This document shows, piece after piece, positions 50,093 to 64,000 of a stretch of 64,000 nt of DNA. The position numbers and the translations under genes were made by a program. The DNA lies in contig JACBWW010000046.1 in assembly GCA_020086605.1 (NCBI GenBank), positions 5,589,449 to 5,653,448 of the forward strand. Reading direction: 5' to 3'. The stretch's first letter is position 1. Every line of letters begins with the position of its first letter. The notes beneath the pieces were generated by a model. It did no database searches and was not told where the DNA came from. It saw nothing but the letters and a program-made list of their open reading frames with translations. This stretch comes from Lanius collurio. Its lineage: Eukaryota; Chordata; Aves; Passeriformes; Laniidae.

Positions 50093-53000
50093 CAAGACCT
50101 TCATCACTAACAGTGTGGCTTGTGTCAGTAATCACTGCACGCAGCACAGTCTCCAGGGATGGGCGGTCACAGTCCTTGCTGGTGGCTCCACACCTTCAAA
50201 GGACACAAAGAAAGAGAACATCGATGTTAAGGTTTGTCCACCATATAAAAAGACTGAAAAAGCCCAAAACATAACCTGAAAAGGAAACCCCTTGAACTCT
50301 AGTGGTGGTCTGGGGAAGCACATTTTGGAGGTTTGTTCCTGTAATATGCAAATGACTATGGTGGACTTACTAATAAAAACATTTAAAAATAAAACTTGTG
50401 TTTAGTGGATCTCAGTAAGTGTGGTTGCAGTAGACAAGTAAGAAATACAGGAGCTTTTTTTGCTGATTGTGGGTTACAGCCTCCAACAACCTCTTCTACC
50501 ATGGTTTTAAAGAAGGTACATCTGCTATAAACCTCTTGCTGCTGCTAATTCAGGGAGAATCTGCTAGGCGGAGGGATGTTTCTCTCCAGGCCAGTAGGAT
50601 ATCCGCTCAGTGCTCACCCTTTAGCAATGGTCATGCTCCATTTTATATTTAGCTCTTTACCTCTCACAGCCTTGAAGTTGGGAGCTGCATCCCATCTGGA
50701 GTTGCTACCGTGGGCATGGGGACCATGTCATTTGTCCCAGCTTCAGAGACTGGCAAAATGATGTGACCAGAAGTGGGGCTGGAGCTGAGGCTGCTGTAGA
50801 AACTGAGTGCAAGAGCTGGGAGAGTGTCCTGATTGAGTGGATGGGATCTGGGTGCCCTCTGGCAAGGGAGGGAGCTGAGCCTGAGCTGTGGATGTGCAAG
50901 GGTTGATGGACATGGTGTTGGGACTGTTGCTGCATTGCTGTCATGTGCCAAATCCTGAGTTGGCTTTGACTTTTTTTTGAGTGGTTTATCTGTTATGGGG
51001 AACCTCGTGAGAGTGTTGCTTGGATGCTTAGGCATCTGGGTGTTTTTTTCTAGCCTGCCCTCTTAAAACTATGCTTACACACACATTGTGTGGCCAAACT
51101 TGGGGACCTGCCCCCGCAGGGCAGCATGCAATCCCTGCAGTCACCTTGGCACAAGTAGATGTGGTCTGTGAAGTGGGTGGGCAGCACTAGTGAGTTTTCA
51201 ACACCCTTTTTCCCCCAGCTAAAATACTGTGAGATCCAGAAGAATCTTATTGGTGGTCTGACTTACTGTGGCCGATGCAGCTGGGCTGATACCAGTGTCC
51301 CATGCTCAGATGTGGTCTGGGGGTGGTTGTGTACAGCAGAGAAGGCAACCTGCCAAGCACAGGAATACTCTCTTGGTTCAAGCACAACTGCAGAGCTCCT
51401 ATGAGGATGTCCTGGCAGCTGGTGGCTCTGGATGATTTTCTACCCCAGAATTTAATCTGAGGCTGAATTGTAATCTTCCTTGCGCCTGGAGAGTTGTAAT
51501 CTGGTCTTCAAATCCCTGTGCAAACAAGAGGAGAAGATGTTCCCTAAGTGTAGAGCTGTTCTGGCTGTACCACTTATTGACAGTGAGGAACAATGGGTTG
51601 GAGTGTATGCTAATTGTGATTTACTCTAGTGTGCCATACCCCAGCTGGGTGGAAGGCATTGGGATGTGTTCGTGCCAGGAATGAAACTCAAGTTTGCTAT
51701 GGTGTTAGTTGCTCCAAGCCTGGCTTTGTATTTCTAGTACTGGAGCTGTACCCAGCTCTTGCATGGGTTCTTACTGGTGGTTTTGGTGTGATGCAGGCCT
51801 GTATTGGTGGGGTGGGTGCTGGAGGGAATTCTGTGCCATCAGTGTGTGCATTCAGCACAGCCAGTGTTTGGTGCAAGGGGCTGATGTCATCCTGGGATGT
51901 GTCACTAGTGAGGGCTTCTGAGCACTGTGTGTGGGCCAGAGCCTGAGAACGGTGCCCCAAAACCACCCATGCCCTGCTGAGCTGTTGGCAAATCACTGGT
52001 GGCTTCAGCAGTAAGTGGGGTAGTGTTGGAGTTACTGCGTGGGGGGCATTGTTGATGTCTGTTCCTGTGAGTGAAAGCTCTCCATTAGCAGTGTAGGTGT
52101 TGTGCTGTGCTGGTGAGTATCTACACAATCTGTTCCGAGTGACAAGCCTGTGGTGTGCACTTTGGGTGGTTTTCGTGGATTTTACTGACTGCTCAAAAGT
52201 GCTGAAATACGGAAGTGAGCTGAATGTTCCTGCACTTGTAAACTGGCTCAGGCATCAGGAGGAAGCGAGATCTGTTCCCTGGGAGCAGCTTCTGCAAAGT
52301 GGTGTCCTGTGTGTGCTTATGCTCAGAGGTAAGTTGATTTTATTGTTAGGCTCTGGTACTTGAGAGCACAGCAGGGCAGGTGCTGCCTCTCCAGGACTGT
52401 TGGTGGAATAGTGAGGAGGGATTAACCCACAGGGTATTGTCATTGCAGGATTTGGAAGTCAAAAATGCTCCTATTATCACCTGAGCAAGTCTCTAAGGCC
52501 TGGTGAGGAGTGAAATGGTGTGAAAAGAGGCTTCATGTGACAGCAGACTGCTGGCTCTGAACTCATCACTGTATTTCCCATTGAGGCATCTGTTTTATCT
52601 GTGAGCTCTTCTGTCCTTTCCTCTTACTGAGAATAAGCTATTGGCTTTCACACATTGCAGAACCTCCTTTCTGAGGAGGTCTCCCAGTCTTGCTCACAGC
52701 TGTGCCCAACCTGCAGCTTGTTTTACACTGCCCCAGTTTGTGTCAATACTTAGGTTTTCAGATGTTTAAAAATGCTGAACCTGATGTTTTGAAGCAATGA
52801 ATGATCCTTTTTTGTACTAGCAGCACTGAGCAGAATTCCCTTGTCTTAAGTCCAGAGCATTGCTTTGGGAGCTTTTTCAGGAGATGCCCTTGATTCTGAG
52901 GATTTGGGTGCTCTGTATGATCAGGTGGAGCCCCAGAAGGACAGAAAAAGCTCTGAAAAACCAAACAAGCTCTGCTCCAAAGCAAACCGGCCTGGGAATG

Positions 53001-56000
53001 GTGGTTTTGGGTATTTTGGGTATCTGAACTCTGAGGGTGGATGCAGAGAGGGGGTGTGAAAGCTGTGCAGTGAGGTGTCTACTCTGTGGAACTGTGGAGT
53101 TCTACCTCCAGCTCCCTGCAAGGAGGGAATCCACAGGATCTTGGGCTTTTCTGATGTACCTTTTGGCTTGCCCTGATCCTGCCTTTGGAAAAGCTGAAGC
53201 TGGAGGTTCCCCCATCTGTTTGGAGATGCTCTGTGTAGCCCATTCTCCTATGGGAAGCCCCGGAGGGTGCAGGAATGGGCGTTCCAGTGCTCCAGCAATG
53301 GAGGAAAGGGATGGAATCTCCCTGGCCACATACGCATTGCTGCTGTTACTGTGCCAGTGCAGGGGCAGCTGTACTGCTTTTTAAACAAGGAGGTTTTTTA
53401 AATCCATGAGAAGTTGTTGGAGCCATGTGGCTGTTGGACATTAGTGCTGGGGGACTGAGGCTGTTCCAGGAGCTGCTGCAGCCGCTATTCCTGGGAGTGG
53501 GACGTCAGAAAGGAGTCGGCACTGGTGATGTTTTACTGTAAGTATGTAAATAGGTACAAGCACACACAGACATGAGGGCTGATCATGGAAAGAGACAGCT
53601 CTTGTTCTGGAAACTCCAGAGGGCTTCTAACATCAGAGTGCCTGGGCTATTTTTATAGAGTGGGAATATTTCATATTATTTCAGTCTCCTTCCTGTCACA
53701 CAACACTTTGTTGTTTAATCTGTGTGTGGTTATTCCCAGCTGTAATCAGTGGTTATCCTGTGGAGCACCCAGTGGGTGCTTTGTTTTTCTCTTAAGGGAA
53801 GCTTGTTAAGATAATTCTTAATACTTCTGAATTATCTTGTTTTTTTAAAAGTATCTTCTGCTCTTTTACTGTTGATGGTCTTCAGAGTGGGTTTTAAATA
53901 GCATGTCCATGTCTAAATCAGTGCAATACACCCTGGTAAGCATTTCTAACTGGTGAGTTTTTCACATGGTCTGTGTGCTTGCTGCCCATCATCTTTGGTT
54001 GCTCCCAAGTTACTTTTCAAAAAGTAATCACAGTGCATGTCCAAAAAAGTGAGTTTTGTTTTTTTTTAAATTTCCCCATACTGCTAAGTTTAAATCATAG
54101 CTGACAGGGAGGTGTGAGTATTTCTAATTTGCTTATATTGGTCACTGGACCAAGTGTTGTCCAGATCCAAAACAGCTCTTGACCAGGACCCACTGGCTGT
54201 GAAAGTGATTATGTGCTGTATCTGTCCTTGTTTCCTCCTGGCTTTTGTATCAAATCCCTGTGATAATACACCACAATAACACGCCTCGTTATTTTTGCTT
54301 TTTTACATCTAACTGTGGATTTAAGTTGCTGTACTTCTGTGGGCAGTTTTTTGGCTGGCTGCAGCCAGATCATAAGTCACCAGTTATTTGGCTAATTACC
54401 TTTCCTGCTAGAAGTGTTGCTTTGTAAAGGTTAACTTTCATTTGCCAAAGGATGTTTTAAAATGCAGAGAATTGCTCTACTGAATCAAAGGAGAAATCAT
54501 CAATGCTTTTTTGCATATATAAATGTATATATAAAAAAAATAGAAGAGGAATTTGGAAATTAATGTTTTCTCACTCTGGTGATACAGAGCAGAAGTGATT
54601 TTTTTGAATTTTTTTTTTTTTTAAATGGAAATGGTTTCTTTGGTGCTAAGTGCAATTCTTGTGCTGTTCTCTGCTGGAGGAAGCACTCAGGCTGGTTCCT
54701 GGGTGAGTATCCTGCAGCAACAGCAAATGGCTGGCAGGACAGATTGAAAGCTTCAAAGAAGTAACAAATCTCTTGGGACTTCAAAGGCCACTCTTTGTCA
54801 GCCAGCTTGCCTGCCTGCCCAGAGCTTCATTGCAGCAATGAAAAGAAAATGAAGATCTTCCTGCCCTAAACCCACTGAGCCCTTCCCTCCTCCAAGGCCA
54901 GACCACTCCTCTGTGTTTGTCCCTTGTCATACCAAGCAGTGCTGCAGGTGCCTGTTGGTGCTTTAATAAATTCCAATTTTTGAAGTAGCACCAGCTCCCA
55001 GAACATCTACTTGTATCAATTTTTAGTGCTCTGAGATGGGTGATTAAATCCTTGCAAGCTGCTTGAAAATCCCAGGCCAGATCCTTGTGCTGAAGTTGGC
55101 TGCTGGAGGTGTTGATGGACCTTCAGCTGCACACTGGTGCTGCCTGTAGCTGAGTTTGTGGCTTTTCATCTGGGATGTGGGAGGAATTGTCCCAGGAATT
55201 GTTCCAGTGTGGAAGCACTGTCCCAGGAGACAGGAGGTTTGCCGTGCCCATGCACTCCTCGACATTGCTGTTCCTTCAGAGAGGCTGCCGGACTGGTCTC
55301 TCACATGGCTTCTCACTTCCTTTTTACTTTTCTTCCTATTTCCTTACTAAAAAGAGTCCTTTGTACCAACAGAAGTTTACTGGTTTCACTGGTGAAAAAT
55401 CTGATTTGCATTGATATGGAATAAAAAGGATGCAGAAAGATGGGAAAAGAATTTAGTCTTTGCTTTCCCTCTGAGATTATGCAAACCTCCAAATACTTCT
55501 TTCCTCAAAGAACCAATTTCTACTGAAACAAAATGGTGATGATAGTGGTGATGGAAACCCTATAAAACCTTGTAACTCGACCCTATAGCCAAAAAAATGT
55601 TAAGCCTCATCTTTCAATCCAAGAGCAGCATATGACAAGCTTGATTGGTTAAAAATGTTTTAGTTCTCTTTATCATGAGATAAGAAAGAAGAATGAGATG
55701 GCTGCTCACCCTTTTTTGAGGCTTCATGGGAAGTACTTCATCTGCAGCAAAAGCAGCGGTTAGCTTTGAAGAAAAATTTAAAACTAACAGAATTACGGCT
55801 GCATCAGCAGTGTGGCTCTTCCACCACCAATCCCATGTGTGAGCAGTGGAGATGGAAGGAGCATTGCTTGCCATTCATTGCTCCTTCCTGTGCAATTCTA
55901 TTAGTGCAAGAAATATAGCAAAATACCCTGGTGTTAACCCTGATTGCTGCATTGCCTTTGCTCCGCTGACGGGCCATTCCCGAGGCAGCCCTGTCATAAA

Positions 56001-59000
56001 CAGACCTGCTCAGAATTATTTTTATGTACCAAAAATCTCTTTTACCCAGTTACGCCTCACTCTCCAACTAAAACATGAGCCTGGCTTGTTTTAGGAGGTG
56101 ATGACAAGCAGATAAAATGGAATTAGAGCCTCTGCTCTCTGTGGGCAGAGCGGCAGTGCTTGCTGCCTTTCACAGTTTCTTGCTTGGGCAGTTTCTGTTG
56201 CAGTGCTGGTGCTCCAGCTGCTGGAAGGTTGCTGGCAGAAGACTGGGATTAGCGGGTCTCAAAACTTCTCAGATGGGGATCTGTGTGAGCATCCTGCTCT
56301 GTGGGCTTAGACCTCCTTGTGCAGCTGCTCTGCCTGAGGTCCCTCAGAAAACAGTGCCTGTTGGACCTGCTGCTGTGAGAAACTCATGTAAAATGTGGAT
56401 GTTGAGGTGAAACTGCAGATGCTGCTTGTCTAGGCTGTAAAAACTCCATGACCACCATCCAGACTGATGACTTTCATTGCATTTCTCCTCATTTCCTATC
56501 GGCTGTCACAAGTCAGTGCCTTCGGGGAGGCTTTGAAGCTGCACAAGTGAGATGGGGAGAGGACAGGTCGTTGGTGCTTGGACTGCAGTTAAGGAGTTTT
56601 AGTCAGCAGGAGCATTAAATGAAGGTGTTAGGAGGAAGTGGGAAGATGCCTCCTCTGTGGCTCCACATCATCTTGTGATGTTCAGCTGGGAACCAGCTGT
56701 TCCCCAGCATGTCTTTGAGTGGTGGCACAAGACCTCAGGGACTCTCCTGATCCTGGGGTTAGTAACTGCATCTGTGTTGGGCAGGATTTGCTTAGCTTCA
56801 ACTTCCTTCCCACAGAGCGATTCTGTTCTGCTTTTCCCATGTTGTTCAGAAGCTCCTGGCAGTGAGAATCAGCTTTGCTTTGCCTGTGTCCCATCAGAGG
56901 CTGGGGCTGCGCTGTGGATGTTCTAGCTCTCAGGGTGGTGTGCAGGTACATTCTCTCATTTTCTCGCTGGGTTTTGGGATCCTGTAAACCCCAGTCAGGA
57001 GCCACTATGTTCTGTTTGCATGTTAAAGGGTCCTGTCTGAGCCATGAGCTGCAGCTCCATACCAGAGCTCTCACAGGGGCTAGCTACTGGGCAGTCTTGG
57101 CTCCTGGCCTGCAGCATCACCCGCTGCCCCTGAGTTACTGTCCTGCCTGCTTCTTGGTGTGTCTGGTCTTGCATCACAGCTGATTTTTCAGTGATGGTTT
57201 GGAAGATTTGTGCATATTCACTGAGTTTAAAAAATAGAGTTGGTTGGGTGGGGAAGATACAGCTTTTTCAGCTCTGTTACTCAGCTTGGTTTTATTCTGG
57301 TCGATGTTGATTCTGAGTAAAGCTTTTATTTCCTGTCATGATAAGCCGTGGCTGCTACCTTATGTGATGTGAGTGCTGTTGCCTTTCTGAGCCAAGGCTG
57401 CACCCTCATGGAAAGTGTCACTGGAGCTGTTCAAGAAAATCTCCTCTCTGTTCTGCCCATAAACTGACTGCAAATGGGGCTTTTCCTCATTTCAGCTGTT
57501 GTAGCCCCAGTGCTCTGCCGCCGTGGAGGGCTTGCCTTGGCTTTGTGGAGCCCCTCATGCCCATACTGTGGGACCAGCTCAGCCTTGGGAGCGGATGCTG
57601 CAGCCCTGGTGCAGTGCTGGGCACCCAGGGACTCTGTCAGGGCACTTGCCTGTGCCTGTCTGGGAATTACCAGACCACTAGAAGTGGGTGCTGTGCAGTT
57701 AGGAAGGGAAATAGGCACAAAAATGACTGAGGAGAAGCTGTGTGTAACTTAGCTGTGAGGGATTTTCTCCCTGCCTGGATCCTGGCCCCTGCCCTGACAC
57801 ATCGCTGGACAGTTTTAATCCAAAATCTTCAGCCTCCTGGTATTCCATTCACCACATGAGGGCAGGCTGTTTCTAAATAAAATACTGTGAGAAATCTTCC
57901 GCTCAGTGGATAAATTCTCCAACTCCAGGCTCCCTCTGGCTTGGGGAGGGCTGACTGCTGCGGCTCCCTCAAGGTTTTGGCCCCTAAAAGCCAAGGGGGA
58001 TGTGGTTAATGAGGATGGACGTGCCCAGGGCCTGAATGTGCAGAGTCCACCCAACCACCATCATCTCCCATGCCCAGGAGAGCCCTCCAGCATCTCTCAT
58101 AACAATCTCACTGCTTTGTTATTTCTCTGGGCAAACTCCATTTACTCTAATGGCATTACTAGTTGTGCATAAGAAATGTCTTTTCTCATCGTGCTGCTGC
58201 TCTGCCAGCCACAGGTTTGTGGCCTTTGCTTGCCCTGGTACCCACATCCCCCTGAGTGCAGGGATGCTCTTGGCAGCATCACAGTGCTGTCAACCAGCTC
58301 CGTGGGGATTTATCACCATGGTCTCACCTGACTTCACAGATTCTGCCTGCTGGCTACTATGCAAGTTAACACAGCTTCCAGTGGTTTAAAAAATGTTCAG
58401 AGTTAACTGGAGTTTGTCTGATAGTTGTTAATGCTGCCTCTGACTTGAGTTTATGCCTCTCCTTGACATTTTTTTTTTCTTTTGGAATGGATATGTAGCA
58501 GCAAATGCCCAGTAGGAATATATGACTTGAAAAACAAAGCAATATGGATTTGTCAGTGTAGCAAATAATACTCGTGGGTTTATGACCCATGGACTTACAA
58601 GCAAAGCAAGGACACTTGGGGTGTGAAAGGAGGATGTTGAAGGCTTTGTGTTTGGTGCCATGGGCAGGAGCACAGGGGGAGAGAGTGGGACAGGGGCAGC
58701 CCTATGAGTGGCTCCAGGGAAAGTCCTCTGAGATGTTCCTCTCCAAAGCCATCTTCAGCTGCACTAACAAAATACTTCGCTCTCACTAACAGCACCTGCA
58801 GAATTTGTGGGTCTGAGGAAATCCTTGTGCTTGCAGTCAAGTGTTGGCCAAGCAGCTGTGTGTCAACATGTCATTGGAAGTGACAGAACAACCGGGGATG
58901 AGGAGAAAGCCCAAGCGCCTCAGTGAAGCGATGTGATTGCTAGTGGGCAAAAGCCTACCAGATATTATTAGTCTCACTGTCAGACACATCACAGTGACTG

Positions 59001-62000
59001 CAATAAACCCTACATCTCTCTCACTTATCTTGAGAATGATACAGTTGGGAGAAGTGATGGGAAGCCCTCTCAGTGTGGCTCTGTCTTGCTCACTTCTGCT
59101 CTGCTGCTTTTTCCAGGTTTTTCAAAGCTTCACTTGGGAAATAAAAACCTCACAGAAGAACAACAGAAAGCAAACCCCCAAAATCCCAGAGGTGGCTGCT
59201 GGGGGAAGTGTCCAAGAAGATGCTGGTGTTTGGAACCCCAGCCATCTTTCACTTTGAATGAGTTTGTGCCCTCCTGCTGCTCAAAACCTGATTTCTGCCC
59301 AACCTCTGCCTGCCCTCAGGGCTGTGCTTGCAGAGCTGCAGGCACCAATGGGTTTAAATCAATGTAGATTGTTCCAGTCAGCTCCTCCTAGAAATGCTTC
59401 TGATTTGTTTGCTCTCTTAAATAATTTTTCATGTCCTCCTGTGTGAAGCATTTGGGAGGACACCTTGGCTCCATTTAAAGCTTTTATTAGTGTCTTCAAT
59501 CTGGTGGAGCTGTTGCAGCTCTGTGGGAGAAATGTATCCTGGGCCACAGATGTATCCTGGGCAGAGGATGGGCCAGGCAGACACAACCTGCACTTCTGGT
59601 AACCCCTGCTTTTGCTCATCTCAACTCTCCACAGTTATGCCAGCGTGATTGCTGATGTAAGGCAAGTAAATTCTGGGCTTGAGGCTGCCAAAGCCAGAGG
59701 AATTCCTGGTCCCTTGCCCTGACCAGTGACAAATTTATTCTTTCTGCATTTTTTAAAAATGGATTTTTTTTTTTCCATCTAGAGGGACGTAAATAATTGG
59801 TGCTGAACTTTTGGGCTTTTTCCAGGATGGGAAGAGGTGGTTTCCTCAGTTGTTTTTTTCTCACTGTTGTGTGATGTGTTGAAGTGCAAAACAGCAACTG
59901 GGGAGAGAGGTAGCCTGGTGGGTAATTGCTGCCTCCTGGCCCCTCTGCCCCAGTGGGGACAGAAATGTTATTTGTCTTTGGAAGTGGTGGCTCTCCTCTG
60001 CTATCACTCTCCAGTGGATTTACAGGCAACAGGTCATGATGGAGTTTAAGGATGGAATTTGGAAAACCACTCCCTCCATGAGCGTTGTTAACCTACTTAT
60101 AAAGGGGGAGGAAGAAAAGTCAGTACTCTGTGGATGTTATCAGCTGATGAGATAAAGCCATGACTCTATTTCAGGTCATCTCCCAGTGTGTTCCTTGGTG
60201 GTCCCAGTGCCTGGACCAGGACCTGCTCAGTGATGTGTGATTGTGTGGTCGGTTTGCTACCAGTGTCTGCTGGCAGGACTGGAGCTGGCTGAGGAAATTC
60301 CTCACCCTTTCTGGCCGCTAATGATAGAATGGGTTAAAGTAGCTTTTCAGAGGAAGGCTCCCTCTGTCCCCAAATCCTGTCCACCCCCCCGCCTAGAAAA
60401 CACGGAGCACTAAATTGAAAAACTATTTTCACAGTGAATAGACTCCTCTGCTAAATATGTAATCATGTACCAGCAGGCACAGGAATGAGCTAGTTGGATG
60501 AACAAAACCTAGGACTGGTGGGTATTAGCCCCTGCTTGCAGTTGGTATTGTATTGGTCCCAGAATTTGTGGGATATCAGCAACATTTCCAGTATATCTTG
60601 GTACTGGCCCTGTGGGCTGCTTTCCTGCAGCTCTTTTATACTGCTATGTCAGGGTGTCTGACCTGGTGCCAAGTTCAAATCCAAGGAAATCCAGAGCAAA
60701 TCTCTTTGCAGAGCTGTATGATGTTGGTAGAAGTGAAGGAAAGCTTTCCAGCTGCTCTGCAGGGAAATACAGCCCTCTGCAAAATACATGAACTGAATGT
60801 CAGCAAGAAAATTCCCACCGACTTCAGCTGGGTCAGTATTTGGGTTGGGATTAAAAGCTCAAAGTGCTGGTGCTGAGCCCAGCTCCATTGCCCCACTTCC
60901 AGCACTGCAACCTGAGGACTAGCCTCTATTTTAGCAGAGTTCAGCCTGCTGAATTTGTTGCTGATCAGTTCTGCCATGGTTGCTGCAGGAGCTGAAGTGC
61001 CATCGGATACTGCACGGGGTGTTTCAGCCCCTGTCTGGCACAGGTAGTCTCTGCTCACAGCCACTTCCCCTTTCTCATGGGAGGTAGCTAATAGGTAACA
61101 AGTTGAATTTCCCACCCCAGCTCCCTGCACAACCAAAAATTCAGGTATGGGAACAAACCTGCATTTCATTTTCCTAGTTCGGGGTCACTGGTGACCTCTC
61201 TGGGTTTTTCTTTGTGGCTCTAGCATCAGCCTGACTGTGGGCTCAGGATGCTCAGCCTGATGCCAAGAACTAGGATGTGCTGTCCTGCATGCAATGTTCT
61301 CCTGCATTCAGTTCACCCTTAGAATACCCACAATTAAATTTTAAGACTCAGCACTTCTCTGGATCTGACCCTGGGAAAACAAAAGCCTCTTCCAGAGTGG
61401 TATAAAATGTCCAAGAGGACAAACCACCTGACCTAGGCTTTTTTTTTTTTTTATCTGTAAATGCATGACCATGGAGAGGGGAAAACAAGGCCAGTTTCTC
61501 TATTTATTGCTTTCCAAACAGGCCAGGATTGCTAACATTCTGCCCCATTGCTGACTGGCTTTAGTGACCATTCTTTAACATCACCCCATAATGGTCAAAT
61601 ACAGTAACTTCCCTTCAGATCAAAAAATCTATGGCACTGATGTCCTCGAGTACTTTGGGATTTGGCCTATGTTCAGACCAATTCATGAAACTCAGCTCAG
61701 AAGCCCACTCAGTGCCAAGTCTGTGGTGCTTCAGCTTGTCCTGTGATTCTGTTTTAGCCAAGATGAGCAGAAGTGATTTGACAAATTCTTTCAATGTGTT
61801 GCTTGGATGAGCTGCTGCCTGGGCTGGTGCCTCTCAGGGTTGTGGAGGGCACAAGGAGACACAGGTTCTTCTTGGATGCAATTCTGCAAACAGGGTGAGC
61901 TGGCACCTCTGCCCCTGGCTGGGACTGAGTGGTGCCTTGCCCAAAATGCACTATTTGCTTTTTTCTCCCAGGCCATTTCTGGCTGCTGCACTTGCTGCCT

Positions 62001-63785
62001 GCCTGTGGCTGTTGTCTGGTGTAGAGAAGCTGCGAATGGCAAAGCTCCTGCTGGTATCCCCATCTGTGTGCTGAGCCTTGGAAGGCTATTGCTTTCTAGC
62101 TCTCTCAGCTTCTGTGGGGTCACATTGTCTCCACCATCACACCCTTGTGACATGGGGAGATATTTCACTTGGAAGACATCAAACCAAGATCACGACAGTT
62201 TTGAGGCTTGGACATCAGCCTGCTTCATAATCAGAGGAAAGAAAAGGTGAAATCCTTAAATAAACCTTTGTAAAAGGTTTATTCAAGGATTTGTAATTAA
62301 ATACTGAGCAAGGCTTGGTGTGTTCCGCTGCATCACAGAGAGGCCCTTGCAAGTCACAAGGGTCTGAGGTCTCCATGGTAGTTACAGATTCTCTCTCAAA
62401 AGGCTGTGGGTGATGCTTTTAGGGACTGTAGCAATCCAGTGGATCAGGATATGGTAAACCCAGAGCTGGCAGGCTGAAGTGGTGGGCTCTCCATCCTTGA
62501 AATACATCTGCCCAGAGCAGGGCCTGATCCTGTTCTGCTCCAGTCTGGACACTTGCTCTCTTTAACTTAAACTGTAAAAGCTCAATATAGCTTTGTCCAA
62601 GCAGATTTCAGTGTGATGTTAACACCACCACATCCTTAAAAGATGCAAGTGGTGTTAATTTAATCATTATACTGTTTTTCCACAACAGATGTTGACATTT
62701 CACTATTATCCCAGAATTAAATGTCAAGTTATTCCTATTCAAAACTACCAGTGGAATGTTCAGGGATTCCATCTGCAGCTGTATTTAGAGCCTGCCTGCC
62801 TGCTAAGCCAGCATTTCCAAGCAGGTTAGTACATGGGCTGCGGCGAGTTCATGTGTGTACCGGAGAGCTGCCTGGATTAATCAATTCCCTTTCCACACAT
62901 TATAGACTAGAGAAGCAGTGTAGCTGGAGGAGGAGGTTTTCTTTTCACATTATGGGACGAGCATTTGGATTTCTGCTGTTGTTGCAACCTGGAAAACAGA
63001 AGCAGCATTCAAGAATGAGCTGATGGTGGACGTGAATGCTTCAAACACAACAGATACATGATTAATCTGAAAGAATTCATAACCTAAAATCTAGTGCAGA
63101 AACACTGGCACAGCTTTTAATTTTTCCCTTTTCACTGCTTACAAGAAATTTCTAGCTATGCCTCTGAAGCCACTTTCTGTGCTCTTGGCAGCTATTGAAA
63201 CACTTTGCCTTCATTTGAGGGGTCAGGTAAATATCTCCGTGCATCACCGAGCTGATATGAGTGCCATGTGCTCTGCCTCTGATGCCGAGTTCCTTAAACC
63301 ATCTCATCAGAGGCAAACTCTTCTTTGCTCAGCTGTGGAATGTTTTTTCTGAGCATCTTGCCCTGCTGCCTTGTTCAGGGGTGAATGCCAGGGAGGGATT
63401 TGGGAGAGACAGCAGGGATGGAGGAGGTTTCTTTTGCACAGCCCCTGACCTGCTCAGCTCCTGTCGTTGTGCTGGTGGCAGAGGAACTACACTGGGTGGC
63501 TTCAGGTGGCCACAGCAATGGCAAAGCTGGGGATTTGGGAAACATAAGATGCAGGTAATGTTAATGCCATGCTTGATAGCTTTAGCTGCTGTTGGAGTGC
63601 AGAGCCTGTGGTTTGACAGTCTAAAAGAAAAAGGCATTTTCTGCCAGGGCTACCAGCTCTGTGCATCCTGTGCCTCTCTGGAGAGAAACACTGGGGATAG
63701 AGGGTCAGCAGAGGCGTGGCTGGAGCCACTGGTTTTCAGAACATGTGCAGCAGAAGAAGGGGGGATTGTGTTTTGGAGCAGAGGG
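50093..63785. other. Sequence downstream of the cluster, nothing identified
   Basis: Higher GC than the middle of the window but without CpG islands. It probably includes the 3' part of the microRNA primary transcript. I searched both strands for GPC3 exon 1 (the expected next gene) and recognised nothing. Short homopolymer runs occur near 54609 and 61439. Short open frames look random. Confidence 0.5.
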
Positions 63786-63979
63786 CACAGGGAAGGAAGG
63801 ATTCCAGGAAGGATTCCAGGAAGGAAGGATTCCAGGAAGGAAAGATTCCAGGAAGGAAAGGTTCCAGGAAGGAAGGGAGGGAGGGAAGAAGGAAGGGAGG
63901 GAGGGAAGAAGGAAGGGAGGGAAGAAGGAAGGAAGGGAAGAAGGAAGGGAGGGAGGGAGGGAGGGAGGGAGGAAGGAGG
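63786..63979 (+). repeat. GGAAGGATTCCA minisatellite passing into (GGAAGGGAGG)n
   Basis: At least five imperfect units of GGAAGGATTCCA, followed by a GGAAGGGAGGGA purine tract to the window end. Frames through it on both strands are repeat translations. Confidence 0.95.
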
Positions 63980-64000
63980 GTCTCCATCTTGTAGCATTTT

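Noticed and set aside
50093..63785. GPC3 first exon
   Set aside because: No signal-peptide frame followed by a glypican Cys pattern, and no CpG island, in this stretch; it probably lies beyond the right edge.
63786..63979. CRISPR-like array
   Set aside because: Units are contiguous, without unique spacers, in a vertebrate genome.
63650..63997. Ser/Leu/Pro-rich and Arg/Glu/Gly-rich frames at the right edge
   Set aside because: Translations of a GGAAGG minisatellite.

Overview
This is non-coding-rich vertebrate nuclear DNA, most likely from a bird. Exons are short and spliced, there are CpG islands, and the only clear LINE fragments are CR1-like, the family typical of birds and other reptiles. 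No bacterial-style operons or long real ORFs are present. The gene content matches the region of mammalian Xq26 between PHF6 and GPC3 (bird chromosome 4, from knowledge of synteny).

Left part (1-19330): the 5' half of PHF6 lies on the minus strand. Coding exons 2 to 5 are readable base by base, with consensus splice sites and phases that join cleanly (residues 1-139). A probable non-coding exon 1 sits in a CpG-island promoter at about 17960-19330 that carries an array of NRF-1-type palindromes. Exon 6 was not found, so intron 5 runs off the left edge. Inside that intron, antisense to PHF6, is a complete but ancient LTR retrovirus-like insertion (3038-5598). Both LTRs, a 6-bp target duplication, a primer-site candidate and a polypurine tract are visible. 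It has no recognisable pol or env. It carries a decayed cold-shock domain of the Y-box (YBX) family, in the element's own orientation. This is the most unusual object in the window.

Middle part (19331-45620): mostly AT-rich intergenic sequence. It holds a folded-back CR1 fragment next to the PHF6 promoter, a second short CR1 tail, and an inverted repeat of about 140 bp with arms about 97% identical (25708-25850 and 27787-27925), beside an orphan GC-rich island. It also holds a diverged direct-repeat pair (35634 and 38047) and a purine-rich GGAA/GGGA tract interrupted by an assembly gap.

Right part (45620-64000): a large CpG island (45620-48640, with a second assembly gap) lies just upstream of a complete plus-strand miR-106a~363 microRNA cluster. 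The order is miR-106a, 18b, 20b, 19b-2, 92a-2, 363 within about 880 bp. The island is the probable promoter of the primary transcript and contains CACGTG E-boxes and an E2F-like site. The last 14 kb show no recognisable exon and end in a GGAAGG minisatellite. PHF6 and the microRNA cluster are transcribed away from each other, as in mammals.
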